From assembly GCA_963744255.1 (NCBI GenBank), contig CAVUSZ010000051.1, positions 62,001 to 126,000 of the forward strand: a stretch of DNA of 64,000 nucleotides, read 5' to 3'. Shown piece by piece: positions 1-9,317 of this stretch (positions are counted from its first letter, which is position 1; each line of letters starts with the position of its first letter). The notes below the pieces were generated by a model. The model saw nothing but the letters and a program-made list of their open reading frames with translations, ran no database searches and was not told where the DNA came from. Source of the stretch: DATEDA01 sp963744255. Its GTDB lineage: Bacteria > Pseudomonadota > Gammaproteobacteria > Burkholderiales > SG8-39. Position numbers and translations under genes: made by a program.

Positions 1-1
1 C

Positions 2-229
2 GGCCTGCCGAGCCCGTTCATCGCCACCCGCTATCACTCGCTCGCGGTCGAGCGCGAGTCGCTCCCGGACTGCCTGGAGGTCACAGCCTGGACCGACGAC
101 AGCGAGATCATGGGCCTGCGCCATCGCACCCTTTCGGTCGAGGGCGTGCAGTTCCATCCCGAGGCGATCCTCACCGAGCATGGACACGCGATCCTGAAGA
201 ACTTCCTTGCCGCGGGTGTTGCCGACTGA
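2..229 (+). CDS. trpG: Anthranilate synthase component II, C-terminal part (partial at window edge)
   Basis: This is the end of the glutamine amidotransferase subunit that supplies ammonia to TrpE for making anthranilate in tryptophan biosynthesis. The 75 visible residues contain the conserved RYHSL segment and the GVQFHPEAILTEHG segment, which carries the catalytic His-x-Glu of class I glutamine amidotransferases. The nucleophile cysteine lies upstream of the window. It is followed by trpD and trpC on the same strand, the usual proteobacterial order. PabA is nearly identical in sequence, but the neighbours favour TrpG. Confidence 0.9.
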   Translation, partial: GLPSPFIATRYHSLAVERESLPDCLEVTAWTDDSEIMGLRHRTLSVEGVQFHPEAILTEHGHAILKNFLAAGVAD

Positions 230-325
230 TGAGCTACGGATAGGCGCGATCACATTCCGCGCACGACTTCGGCCCCGGCAGATTCGAGCCCGCGGCTCGC
301 TGGCAACGCATCGGAGGACGCACGC

Positions 326-1360
326 ATGACCATCACTGCACCTGAGGCCCTGCAGCGCACGATCGAGCACCGCGAGATCTTCCACGACGAGATGCTCGAT
401 CTCATGCGCCAGATCATGAGCGGGCAGATGTCGCCGGTCATGATCGCCGCGATAACCGTCGGCCTGCGTGTCAAGAAGGAGACGATCGGCGAGATCACCG
501 CGGCCGCGCAGGTGATGCGCGAACTCGCCGTCCGCGTGCACACGAAAGAGCCGGAAAACCTCGTCGACGTGGTGGGCACCGGCGGCGACGCCGCGCATAC
601 CTTCAACATTTCGAGCGCGGCGACCTTTGTCTGTGCGGCTGCGGGCGCGCGCGTCGCGAAGCACGGCAACCGGGCAGTGTCGTCGAAGTCCGGGAGCGCG
701 GATGTGATGGAGGCGCTCGGGGTCAACGTCAACCTCACGCCGGAGCAGGTCGGGCGCTGCATCGACGAGATCGGCATCGGCTTCATGTTCGCGCCCAACC
801 ACCACGCGGCGATGAAGCATGCGGCGCCGGTGCGCCGCGAGCTCGGCGTGCGGACGATCTTCAATATTCTCGGTCCGCTCACGAACCCGGCGATGGCGCC
901 GACCCAGCTGATGGGCGTTTTTCATCCCGACCTGGTCGGTATCCAGATTCGCGTGCTGCAGCGGCTCGGCGCGCGGCACGCCATGACCGTCTACGGCACC
1001 GAGGGCATGGACGAGATCTCGATCAGCGGCCAGACGATGGTCGGCGAGCTGAAGGACGGGCGGGTTACGGAGTACACGCTGCACCCCGAGCAGCTCGGGC
1101 TGCCGGTGCACGACCCCCGCACGCTGCGCGTCGAGAACGTGGAGGAGTCGCGCGCGATGGTGCTCGCCGCCCTGGAGAACAGGGCCGGTTCGGCGCGCGA
1201 CATCGTCGCGCTGAATGCGGGCGCGGCGATCTATGTCGCCGGCCGGGCGGCGAGCGTCCAGGACGGCGTCGAAGCCGCGTTCGAGGCGATCAAGAGCGGC
1301 GCGGCGCGGGCGAAGCTCGACGACTTCGCCCGGTTCACCCAGCAGGTCGCCAAAGGCTGA
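326..1360 (+). CDS. trpD: Anthranilate phosphoribosyltransferase
   Basis: TrpD transfers phosphoribose from PRPP to anthranilate, the second step of the tryptophan branch. The 344-residue length is normal. The glycine-rich PRPP motif GTGGDAAHTFNIS lies near residue 85, followed by KHGNRAVSSKSGSADV and the anthranilate-binding region MFAPNHHAAMKH. It starts at an ATG about 97 bp after trpG and ends just before trpC, so the three genes probably form one operon. The frame is intact over its full length. Confidence 0.97.
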   Translation: MTITAPEALQRTIEHREIFHDEMLDLMRQIMSGQMSPVMIAAITVGLRVKKETIGEITAAAQVMRELAVRVHTKEPENLVDVVGTGGDAAHTFNISSAATFVCAAAGARVAKHGNRAVSSKSGSADVMEALGVNVNLTPEQVGRCIDEIGIGFMFAPNHHAAMKHAAPVRRELGVRTIFNILGPLTNPAMAPTQLMGVFHPDLVGIQIRVLQRLGARHAMTVYGTEGMDEISISGQTMVGELKDGRVTEYTLHPEQLGLPVHDPRTLRVENVEESRAMVLAALENRAGSARDIVALNAGAAIYVAGRAASVQDGVEAAFEAIKSGAARAKLDDFARFTQQVAKG

Positions 1361-1373
1361 GCCGGGCAGGCTG

Positions 1374-2184
1374 ATGGAAGACGTGCTCAAACGGATCCTG
1401 GCGGTGAAGTCCGGAGAAATCGCCGCGGCGCGCGCCGCCGCGCCGCTCGACGAGATGGAGCGCCGGGCGAGGACGGCGCCGCCACCCCGCGATTTTGTCG
1501 GCGCGCTGCTGCGCGAGGATGGAGCGCGGCGGCGCCGCAGTCATTGCGGAGATCAAGCGGGCGAGCCCGAGCAAGGGCGTGCTCAGGTCCGAGTTCGATC
1601 CGGCGGCGATCGCCCGGTCCTATGCGGCGAACGGCGCGGCGTGCCTGTCGGTGCTCACGGATGCGACGTTCTTCCAGGGCTCGGCAGACGATCTGCGCGC
1701 GGCGCGCGCGGCTTGCGCGGTGCCGGTGCTGCGCAAGGACTTCGTGATGGATCCGTACCAGGTGTTCGAGGCGCGGGCGATGGGCGCCGATTGCATCCTG
1801 CTCATCGTCGCAGCGCTCGAGACCGCGCAGATGCTCGAGCTCGAGCGAGCGGCGCAGTCGCTGGGACTGGCGGTGCTCGCGGAGGTTCACGACGCTGCCG
1901 AGCTCGAGCGCGCGAGCGCTCTCCAGACGCCGCTCCTCGGCATCAACAACCGCAACCTCCGTACCTTCGAGACGACCTTGGACACGACCCTGAACCTCCT
2001 TGATCGCGTACCGGCGGGCCGCCTGGTCATCACCGAGAGCGGTATCCTCGCCGCCGCCGACGTGGAGCGCATGCGCGCAAGCGGCGTGAACGCTTTCCTC
2101 GTGGGCGAAGCGTTCATGCGCGCTGCCGATCCGGGCGCAGCGCTCGCCGCGCTGTTCGGAAGCGGGGCCGGGGGGCGGGCGTGA
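1374..2184 (+). CDS. trpC: Indole-3-glycerol phosphate synthase, split by an apparent +1 frameshift
   Basis: TrpC closes the indole ring by converting CdRP to indole-3-glycerol phosphate. The N-terminal part (MEDVLKRILAVKSGEI, ending DFVGALLRE) is read from the ATG at 1374. The rest, with the family signature AVIAEIKRASPSKG, VLRKDFVMDPYQ, LLGINNRNLRTF and ITESGI, is read one frame later. Removing one G near 1517 (gagGatg) joins both parts into a normal length protein. The downstream sequence is perfectly conserved in style, so a sequencing insertion is more likely than a dead gene. It follows trpD by 13 bp and overlaps the next gene slightly. Confidence 0.9.
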
Positions 2185-3592
2185 GCGGGCTGCCGACCAG
2201 CGTCGAGTCCGCGCTCGCCCAGGGACGCGAGCTCCAGGCCGCGGGCCGGCTGCGCGACGCCGAGGCCGCGTTCCGGACGGTGCTCGCGTTCCAGCCCGAC
2301 CATCCCGAGGCGCTGTGGTCGGTCGGCGTGCTCGACGCGTGAGCGCGGCGACCCGGCCGGCGCGACGGAAGCGCTTGCTCGCGCGTCTTCACTGGCGCCG
2401 CGCGAGCCTGCGGTATGGTTCGAGCTGGCCGTGACGCACGCCCGGGCAGGTCAACATGGCGCGGCACGCGAAGCCGCCGGTCGGGCGCTGAAGCTGAAGC
2501 CGGACTGGGTCGACGTGCATGCGCTGCTCGCCGAGGTCGAGATCGCGGCCGGAAACGCGTCTGCCGCGCTTGCCTCAGCCCAGCGTGTCCTGAAGCTGCG
2601 GCCGGAGTTCGCCCCCGCGTACGTGCTCTTCGGCGCAGCGTGTGCCGCCGCAGGGGAGATCGCCGGGGCCGAAGCCGCGTTCCGCCGTGCGCTTGCGCTG
2701 AAGCCCGACGACGTGACGGCGACGGTGCACCTCGCCAATGCGCTGCGGGACCAGGGTCGGCCCGCGGATGCCGAACCGCTGTATCGCGCGGCGCTCGCGG
2801 GGGCGCCGGAGGCCGTCGAGGTGATCGTGAATCTCGGCGACGCCTATGCCGCGATGGGCCGGCTCGACGACGCGGAGCAGGCTTACCGCGAGGCGGTCTG
2901 GCGCCGGCGCGACTTCGAGCGCGGGTGGACGAATCTCTTCGAGGTGATTCGCCGACGCGGCGATCCGCAGCGCATGGGCGAAGTGGCGCGTGACGCGGTG
3001 GAGGCGCTCCCGCGTTCGGCCGAAGCGCGCGTCATGCAGTCGGCCGCGCTGGTCGCTCGCGGCGACGTCGGGGGCGCCGCATCCATGCTGGAACAGGCGC
3101 TCGCCGCGGGCATCGACTCGCCACGATTGCGGGTCGCGCTCGGCAGCACGCTTCGCGTGTCTGGGCGGCTCGACGATGCCGCGGCTGTGCTCGAGCAGTC
3201 GGTTGCTGCGTCACCGGCCGATGTCGAGGCGCTGCTCGAGCTCGCGCTCGTGCAGCGCGCACGCAGCCGCGCCGAGGACGCGCTGGCGGTGGCGACCCGC
3301 GCCGCCGGGATCGAGCCCCCGCGATGCGCGCGCGCAAGCGATGAAGGGCACCACCTTGAGCGATCTCGGCCGCTGGGGCGAGGCGGTTCGCGCCTACGAG
3401 GACGCGCTTGACCTCGCACCGGGCACCCCGGACATCCTCGTGGCGCTCGCTCGAGCGCTGCGCCAGGCGCGGCGGCACGAGGAGGCGCGATTGCGCTGCC
3501 AGGAAGCGCTAGCGGGTGCGCCGGGGCATCGGGACGCGCTGATGCTTCTCGAGGACTTGGCTACGGATGAGGGCCCGAGCCTAAGTACTTGA
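2181..3592 (+). CDS. TPR-repeat protein with two apparent +1 frameshifts
   Basis: This is a tetratricopeptide-repeat protein of about 470 residues, once frame shifts near 2340 and 3318 are repaired. It starts at a GTG overlapping the trpC stop. Typical TPR units recur, such as AERGDPAGATEALARA, ALKLKPDWVDVHALLAEVE, FRRALALKPDDVTATVHLANAL and AYEDALDLAPGTPDILVALA. No signal peptide, catalytic domain or membrane segment is visible. TPR arrays normally mediate protein contacts, and the partner is unknown. The first shift comes after GVLDA, where a stop follows at once. The second falls in a run of five C residues. Both are +1, as in several nearby genes. Confidence 0.75.
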
Positions 3593-3612
3593 AAGCGCGA
3601 GAAAGCGGTTCT

Positions 3613-3837
3613 GTTGCTAATCCGCAACCCGCGACGGGTAAAGCGAGAGCAACTCGGTCTGGTATCAGTCGCCGGCCTTTGTTGGTGGCCGCATAGCGTA
3701 CTGCGCAACCGCGGGCGCGACTGCCAATGCGAGCAACGACGGTGCTCCGTTCCCAAGGGAAGGCGAGGCGCAACTGTCGCTGAGAGCGGGGCTAGCGAAG
3801 CCCCTGCGAGAGGCGGACCCTGTTGCTAATTCGCAAC
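3613..3837. repeat. Pair of near-identical palindromes flanking a porin remnant
   Basis: Two copies of the motif GTTGC-N6-GCAAC occur at 3613-3628 (GTTGCTAATCCGCAAC) and 3822-3837 (GTTGCTAATTCGCAAC). They sit on either side of the decayed porin fragment. The second copy extends to TGTTGC/GCAACA. Each copy could be a dyad operator site or a scar of a duplication. The second copy is about 180 bp upstream of the porin start, so it could belong to the porin promoter region. No regulator can be named from sequence alone. Confidence 0.5.
3642..3830 (+). pseudogene. Decayed fragment of the adjacent porin gene
   Basis: Read in frame from 3642, this stretch encodes SNSVWYQSPAFVGGRIAYC and then a NASNDGAPFP segment. 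That matches the middle of the intact porin downstream (SNSVWYQSPTFAGFRGRVAY, NASNEGAPFP) around 4680-4815. A stop codon lies directly upstream in the frame (3639-3641) and no start is present, so it cannot make a porin. DNA identity is high over about 150 bp and then fades. This looks like the leftover of a tandem porin duplication that was mostly deleted, or of unequal recombination. Confidence 0.75.
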
Positions 3838-4018
3838 AGGCCAGTCGGGAAAAACACTCGAAAGCCACTTAAATTTTGAGCTTGCCGCCCTCCCTGTGAA
3901 AACATTGGACCGACTTCTCGACATGGGGAGGTCGGGGTTCGGGACAAGGGGCGCTTCGGCGCTCCCTGCTGCGAGTTCCCTACCTTGTGGCAAGAGCTTC
4001 TAGAGGAGAACCATCTCA

Positions 4019-5533
4019 ATGCAAAAGAAAGTGATGGCGGTGGCTGTGGCGGCTGCGCTCGCTGCTCCGGCGGCGGTGCTGGCGCAGGGCAGCAGCGTGC
4101 AAATCTACGGCGCTATCAGCCTGTCGGTCGAGGGCGCGGAGGCGAGTGGTGCCGACACGAGCCTCGCACCGGCGGGCGGCGGCAGTTCGATCCGCGGCGG
4201 GAATATCGGCGGCGGCGCGTACGCCACCACGAACGTCAACGAGCCTTGGCGCAGCCGCACGCAAGGCGCGGGCTCGAACGTCGGGGTACGCGGCCGTGAG
4301 GATCTCGGCAACGGGCTCTACATGGGCTTCCAGGCCGAGTTGGCGATGCAGTCGGGGGGCGTCACGCCGATGAGTCCCGGCGGCTCTGGCATCTTATCGA
4401 GCTGGCGTAACAGCGGCCTGTGGCTCGGCGGTCGGTGGGGCGAGTTCGGCATTGGCATCTGGGATCTGCCGTTCAACATCAACCAGACGCTCGGCGCTGG
4501 CCACGCGACGTACGCCAACGCATCGACGAGCATGGCTGCCGGCCTTCTCGGCGGCGGCCTCGGCTCCACGGCGGCGGCGACGTCGTCCGGCCAGGACATC
4601 GGCCAGTTCTGCGGCGCCTCTGGTCTGGGCGCATCGGCGACGACCTGCTTCCAGAATGCGTTCAGCTTCCACCGCCGGCAGAGCAACTCGGTGTGGTATC
4701 AGTCGCCGACCTTTGCTGGCTTCCGCGGCCGCGTAGCGTACGGCGCAACCTCGGGTTCGACCAGCAATGCGAGCAACGAAGGTGCGCCGTTTCCAGGCGA
4801 GGTCAAGCCGCAACTGTGGGGCGCGAGCCTGTCGTGGACCCTCGGCGGTCTGTATGCCGGAGTCGGCTTCGAGTACCACGAGGACTACATCACCTCGTCC
4901 GCCCGCGCGATGGGCGCCAACATCGGCACGACCGGCGCAGCGATCGGAAGCACGGCCGGTACGTCCTGCGCGGCGCTCGGTAACGGCTTCGCCCTCGGCG
5001 GTCAGCTAGCCGCTCCCGGGTTGGGGGCGACCGCGGCGTGCATACCGATCGGCAGCGGAGCCGCGACGGGGCTGAGCGGCGACGAGGCGACGGGCTGGAA
5101 CGCCAACGTGCGCTACACGTTCGGGTTCGGTCTCTCCCTCGGGGCCTACTACGAGACCATCGAGTGGAAGATGAAGTACGGCAACAACCCCGGCACTGCG
5201 GTGGGTCTCGTGAACAAGATCGAGCGCGAGGCCTGGCGGCTCGACGGGGCGTTCCAGCTGGGCGCCCACACCTTCGGGGTGCAGTGGGGGCAAGGCCGCA
5301 AGCTCAAGGGCGACTCCCAGAACGCCACCTTCAACGGCGACAGCACCGGGACGGACGTCTGGATCGCGGGGTATGCGTACAGCCTGTCGAAGCGGTCGAG
5401 CGTGTTTGCCTACTACACGTTCGTCGACAACGACACCAACTCGCGGTCGAGCGGGATCGTGTTCAACGGCATCGGCCCGAACGCGGGCGGCGATCCGCAA
5501 TACGGTGGCGTAGGCCTCCGCCACCTGTTCTAA
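4019..5533 (+). CDS. Gram-negative porin (betaproteobacterial general porin type)
   Basis: This is an outer-membrane beta-barrel channel for small hydrophilic solutes, presumably trimeric. The N-terminus is a clear signal peptide (MQKKVMAVAVAAALAAPA, cleavage near AQG), then the porin opening SSVQIYGAISLSVEG. Later come GNGLYMGFQAELAMQ and a C-terminal last strand ending GGVGLRHLF, with the terminal Phe needed for BAM recognition. At 504 residues it is longer than most family members (about 350-400), with Gly/Ser/Ala-rich insertions that are probably surface loops. An AGGAGA ribosome site lies about 10 bp upstream. A decayed partial copy lies upstream and a strong terminator follows. Confidence 0.9.
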   Translation: MQKKVMAVAVAAALAAPAAVLAQGSSVQIYGAISLSVEGAEASGADTSLAPAGGGSSIRGGNIGGGAYATTNVNEPWRSRTQGAGSNVGVRGREDLGNGLYMGFQAELAMQSGGVTPMSPGGSGILSSWRNSGLWLGGRWGEFGIGIWDLPFNINQTLGAGHATYANASTSMAAGLLGGGLGSTAAATSSGQDIGQFCGASGLGASATTCFQNAFSFHRRQSNSVWYQSPTFAGFRGRVAYGATSGSTSNASNEGAPFPGEVKPQLWGASLSWTLGGLYAGVGFEYHEDYITSSARAMGANIGTTGAAIGSTAGTSCAALGNGFALGGQLAAPGLGATAACIPIGSGAATGLSGDEATGWNANVRYTFGFGLSLGAYYETIEWKMKYGNNPGTAVGLVNKIEREAWRLDGAFQLGAHTFGVQWGQGRKLKGDSQNATFNGDSTGTDVWIAGYAYSLSKRSSVFAYYTFVDNDTNSRSSGIVFNGIGPNAGGDPQYGGVGLRHLF

Positions 5534-5552
5534 ACGGCGGTCACGCTTCGAA

Positions 5553-5582
5553 ACGGGCGCCTTCGGGCGCCCGTTTTTTTTT
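5553..5582 (+). terminator. Rho-independent terminator after the porin gene
   Basis: A 9-bp GC-rich stem ACGGGCGCC/GGCGCCCGT with a TTCG loop is followed by a run of eight or more T residues. It sits 20 bp after the porin stop. The opposite strand also ends in a short T run, so it may act in both directions for the convergent methyltransferase gene. Confidence 0.92.
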
Positions 5583-5598
5583 GCCCGGCACCGCGCCG

Positions 5599-7628
5599 TC
5601 AAGCAGGGATCGCCGGGACCTTTGCCGTCCAGAACTGGTACATCGCCCGGAAGACCCCGGGGTGGACCGATTCGAGCTCGGCCCAGTGGTCGAGGTCGCG
5701 CATGTCCGGATCATCGGGGTAAGTCTCGCGGTAGAGATCCTTCGGCGCGGGATCCGTGAACGTGAACCCGAGGAAGGTGAGATGGTTCTGCGCGAGGAGG
5801 TCCCGGATCTCGCGCATCGTGAACCGGTGCTCCTGGACGTGGAACAACAGGTCCCGCACCATCGATGTCGAATAGAAATCCACCGCCTCGTCGACCAGTG
5901 AACGGAACCTGTCCCCGGCGTGATCCCTGACGAAGCGCCGGCAGGCGCGGATGCCCTCGATCGTCGGGGCGAAGCCGTGCCGGGCGATGAGGGAACGGAG
6001 CTCGACGATGTCGCGCCGGGCGAGCTCGCTGTAGAGCCCGAGCATCAGGTACCCGCCGGGTGAGAGCAGCTCGGTCGAGGCGCTGCAGACCGCGCGCCGG
6101 CTCCGCCATGTGGTGCAGCACGCCGACGCTGGAAATGACGTCGAACCCCGGCTCGAGCGCGCTCAGGTCGAGGATGTCCGCGCGGTAGAACTCGATGTTG
6201 GCGACGCCGAGCTCGTCCGCTTTCCTGACCGCATACGCCAGGCTCGCGCTGCTGAGATCGATCGCGGTCACTCTCGAGCCCAGGTAGCCGGTGGCGTAAG
6301 CGATCGCGTGCCTGCCGGTCCCGCATCCCGCGATCAGGATGCGAGGTGCATCGGTGGCGGCGTTGAGACTCGGGGCAAACGGCGCGATCTCGCGCAGGAT
6401 CTGCGTCGTATAAGGCACCGGCTCCTGCCTGAAGACGCTCAGCCACCTCGGATAAGGGTTTTCCTCGTATTGCGCCTTCACCGCAAGCGACGTCCGGTCC
6501 CGTATCTCGCCGATCTGCGTGAGTCGCGAGGCGATCGCCGATTCGATCGCCGGCTCCACGAGCTGTGCGGCCACGAGCCTGCCGAGCCCGGTAGCGGATG
6601 GCGCCAGGTTCGCACGGCACCACCGGGCGATCTTCGGCCGCTTCGCGAGCGGTCCGTAGCACGCGATGATTCCGAGAGCGGTGCTCGGACAATCGACCCG
6701 CCTCGAGCTCGTCTTCGAGCTTGCGTTCGAGCCCGGCGACCAGCGCATCCTCGGCGTCCGTGACGTCCCACGCATACTCGTTCAGGAAGCACTGCTGCGC
6801 GAGGGCCATGATGAGCGGTGCGACCGGATCCAGTGTGTCCGCGCCAGGCTCGTCCCGCGCCACCAACTGCAGCAGAGCGCTGCGGATGCGGGTGAAGAGC
6901 GCCTCGTTCGTGCGGTCGGCAATCTGAATCTTCTCGAGCGCACCGAGCAGCAACGGGTCGTTGCAGAGCTCGATCCGCGGCGCGCGGAAGAACTCGGGAT
7001 CCTGACCCTCGAGCTCGAGCCCCAGCCGACGGGCTTTCGGGCGCAGGATCACCGCGCTGAGTCGGCCGAGGGCCTGGTAGTCGACGTTGCGGGCGGCAAG
7101 GCACGCGAGCACCGCCCGCTCCAGCGTCGCCACCGGAAGCTTCCGCTCGTCGAGCGCGCGGATCGAGGCACACCGGCAGAAGCTCGCCTGGAAGTCCGCG
7201 GAGTCGGGCTGGAGCTCGATGCTCCTCGCATGACTTTCCAGCGCCGCCTCGTGTCGCCTGAGCTTGGCTAGCGCGACGCCCCGGCTCGAATGAGCTTCCG
7301 CGAAGTCGGGCCTGAGAGCGATCGCGCGGTCGTAGCACGCGAGCGCCTCCTCGAAGCGTCCCTGCCGGGCAAGCGAGACCCCGAGGTTGTAGCGGGCCTC
7401 GGGATCGTCCGGCGAAACCTGCAGCACCTGCATGAACAGCTGCTCGGCTTCCGCATCCCTCTCCTGGTCGAGCGAGAGGCGCGCCAGATTGAACACGAGG
7501 CTCGGGCGCCCCGGCGCGAGCGCGAGGGCTTCGCGATACAGCCGCTCCGCCTCCCGCCAGCGCTTCGCGAGATGCTCCTCGAGGCCGCGCGCGAAGAGAT
7601 CCCGGGCGCGTTCCAGGTTCGAGCTCAT
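5599..7628 (-). CDS. TPR protein fused to a class I SAM-dependent methyltransferase, with two apparent +1 frameshifts
   Basis: Starts at the ATG complementary to 7626-7628 (MSSNLERARDLF). The first 200 residues are TPR units (WREAERLYREALALAPGRP, DPEARYNLGVSLARQGRFEE, YDRAIALRPDFAEAHSSRG). A helical linker follows, then a methyltransferase fold with motif I ILIAGCGTGRHAIAYA, motif II region VTAIDLS, and DVISSVGVLHHM. The C-terminal part contains DLLFHVQEHRFT and LGFTFTDP. Shifts near 6694 and 6076 split it into three frames, and deleting one base at each restores one protein of about 675 residues. The substrate is unknown. Similar TPR-methyltransferase proteins are common in environmental proteobacteria. 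It is convergent with the porin. Confidence 0.8.
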
Positions 7629-7708
7629 ACCGGCCCGAGTGTAGCGTTGCGCCGGGGAAACGAATCTCGGCCGCGGGTTCGCCGCGCTCACCTCGCCGAG
7701 CCGGCGGG

Positions 7709-7714
7709 TAGAAT
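7709..7714 (+). promoter_or_regulatory. Possible -10 element (TAGAAT) just upstream of the JmjC-like gene
   Basis: The hexamer TAGAAT lies only 9 bp before the ATG at 7724. If it is a sigma-70 -10 box, the transcript would have almost no leader. No convincing -35 element is seen. The same hexamer lies close upstream of genes at 40080, 41729 and 56315. Confidence 0.3.
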
Positions 7715-7723
7715 CCGCAAGCG

Positions 7724-8663
7724 ATGTCAGCCGTCCCGAGTTCACAGCCGCTTCTGCACCCCGAGCTTCAGGCAGTGCTCGCCCGTTTCCGCGAAGCGCG
7801 CGCACAGCCGCCCGAGACCTTCAAGCACTGGCCCGGCGTGCTCGAGCGCCCGAGCTTCTTCGACGTCGACGCCCTTCAGCGGCACCTGTCGAACCCGCTG
7901 CTCCAGCCGCACTGGGTCTCGCTCGTGTTCCGCGGCCAGGACATCCCGCTCGAGCAGGCGTGCTGCTACAAGATCGTCCAGACGAAGCAGCTCGTGTTCA
8001 TCGACAAGCGGTTCCTCGACGGCTACCTCGCGCAGGGGGCGTCGGTGGTGCTGGAAGGGCTGGACCTCTTCGACCCGGGCATCAACGCCTTCGTCGCCGA
8101 GCTCGACGCCGGTTTCCCGCTGGCGTTCTCGAACTGCGTCGCGTTCTTCTCCCAGCGCGGGAACGAGGCCTACCGCGGGCATTTCGACTCCGACGACGTC
8201 TTCGTGATCCATATCTCGGGCGAAAAGCGGTGGCGCCTGTTCGCGCGCCAGCAGTCGCGGCGCGTGAACACCTACGATCTCACGCCCGAGCAGATGGGAC
8301 CGCAGATCGGCGAGCTGACCATGCGTCCCGGGGACGCGCTCTACGTGCGCTCCGGCGTGCCGCACATCTGCGACACGGCGGCGAACCACAGCCTGCACCT
8401 GTCGTTCGATCTCTGCGACCGCACGCCGACGGTCGAATACCAGCTGCAGATGGCGCTCGACCGGTACAAGCACGCGACCAGCCGCGCCCTACTCGCCCGC
8501 CCCGGAGGTCGCCGGCGCGTTCGCCGAGCTGCTCCGGTCTCCGGCGATGCGCGGCGAGCTCGAGCAGCGCACGGAAGCGTTGCGCAGCGAGCTGCGCGTA
8601 TTCCGCGAACGAATCGCGTTCGCGGGGCGCGTGACTTCGCTGTCGCGCTACTCAAAAGGGTAA
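7724..8663 (+). CDS. JmjC/cupin-4 family 2-oxoglutarate oxygenase (ribosomal oxygenase-like), frameshift near the 3' end
   Basis: The protein resembles Fe(II)/2-oxoglutarate hydroxylases of the RoxA/NO66 (cupin_4, JmjC) type that act on ribosomal proteins. The iron-binding His-x-Asp is at residues 153-155 (GHFDSDDVFVIHISGEKRW), and the second histidine is likely H214 in RSGVPH. Near 8486 the frame changes by +1. The repaired tail reads SPAPEVAGAFAELLRSPAM and ends LSRYSKG before the stop at 8661-8663. The substrate is not shown by the sequence. It is directly followed by coq7, possibly co-transcribed. Confidence 0.8.
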
Positions 8664-8666
8664 CGC

Positions 8667-9290
8667 TTGAACATCGACGCCTTGATCATCGAGTTCGACA
8701 AAGGCCTCCGGACCCTCGCCGGGATCCCGCGTGCGGGGCGGCCGATGCCGGGAGGCGAGGGCGGTGCGGCCCCGCTCTCCGCCGAAGAGCGACATGAAGC
8801 CGCCGCGCTGATGCGCGTCAATCACTGCGGCGAGGTCTGCGCGCAGGCGCTGTATCAGGGCCAGTCGCTCGCATCCGCGAACCCGGAGCTCAAGCGCGCG
8901 CTCGAGCAGGCTGCGCGCGAGGAGGAAGACCACCTTGCGTGGGCCGAGCAGCGCATCGAGGAGCTCGGCGGCCGCACGAGCCTGCTCAATCCCCTGTGGT
9001 ACGCGGGGTCGCTCGCGATCGGCTTCGCGGCGGGAAGACTCGGCGACGACTGGAACCTGGGCTTCCTCAAGGAGACCGAGAAGCAGGTCGAGCGGCACCT
9101 GCAGGGGCATCTCGACCGGCTGAGCCCCGCCGACACGCGCACCCGCGCAGTGGTGGCCGCCATGCAGCGCGACGAGGCGGGCCATGCCCGCACCGCTGAA
9201 ATCCTCGGCGCGCGCGAACTGCCCCGGTACGTGAAGAACGGGATGGCGGCCGTCGCAAAAGTGATGACCAGCTTTTCGTACCGGATTTGA
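8667..9290 (+). CDS. coq7: 2-polyprenyl-3-methyl-6-methoxy-1,4-benzoquinone monooxygenase (demethoxyubiquinone hydroxylase)
   Basis: Coq7 is a membrane-associated di-iron enzyme doing the last hydroxylation of ubiquinone synthesis. The 207-residue length is normal. The di-iron ligands are visible in NHCGEVCAQALYQ, the REEEDHLAW motif and MQRDEAGHARTAE, all in two related ferritin-like halves. The best start is a TTG at 8667 giving LNIDALIIEFDKGLRTL, which matches the usual N-terminus. It lies 3 bp after the repaired upstream stop, so translation may be coupled to the JmjC-like gene. Confidence 0.95.
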   Translation: MNIDALIIEFDKGLRTLAGIPRAGRPMPGGEGGAAPLSAEERHEAAALMRVNHCGEVCAQALYQGQSLASANPELKRALEQAAREEEDHLAWAEQRIEELGGRTSLLNPLWYAGSLAIGFAAGRLGDDWNLGFLKETEKQVERHLQGHLDRLSPADTRTRAVVAAMQRDEAGHARTAEILGARELPRYVKNGMAAVAKVMTSFSYRI

Positions 9291-9317
9291 TGCACTCGCT
9301 TGCACGAGCGGTGACCG

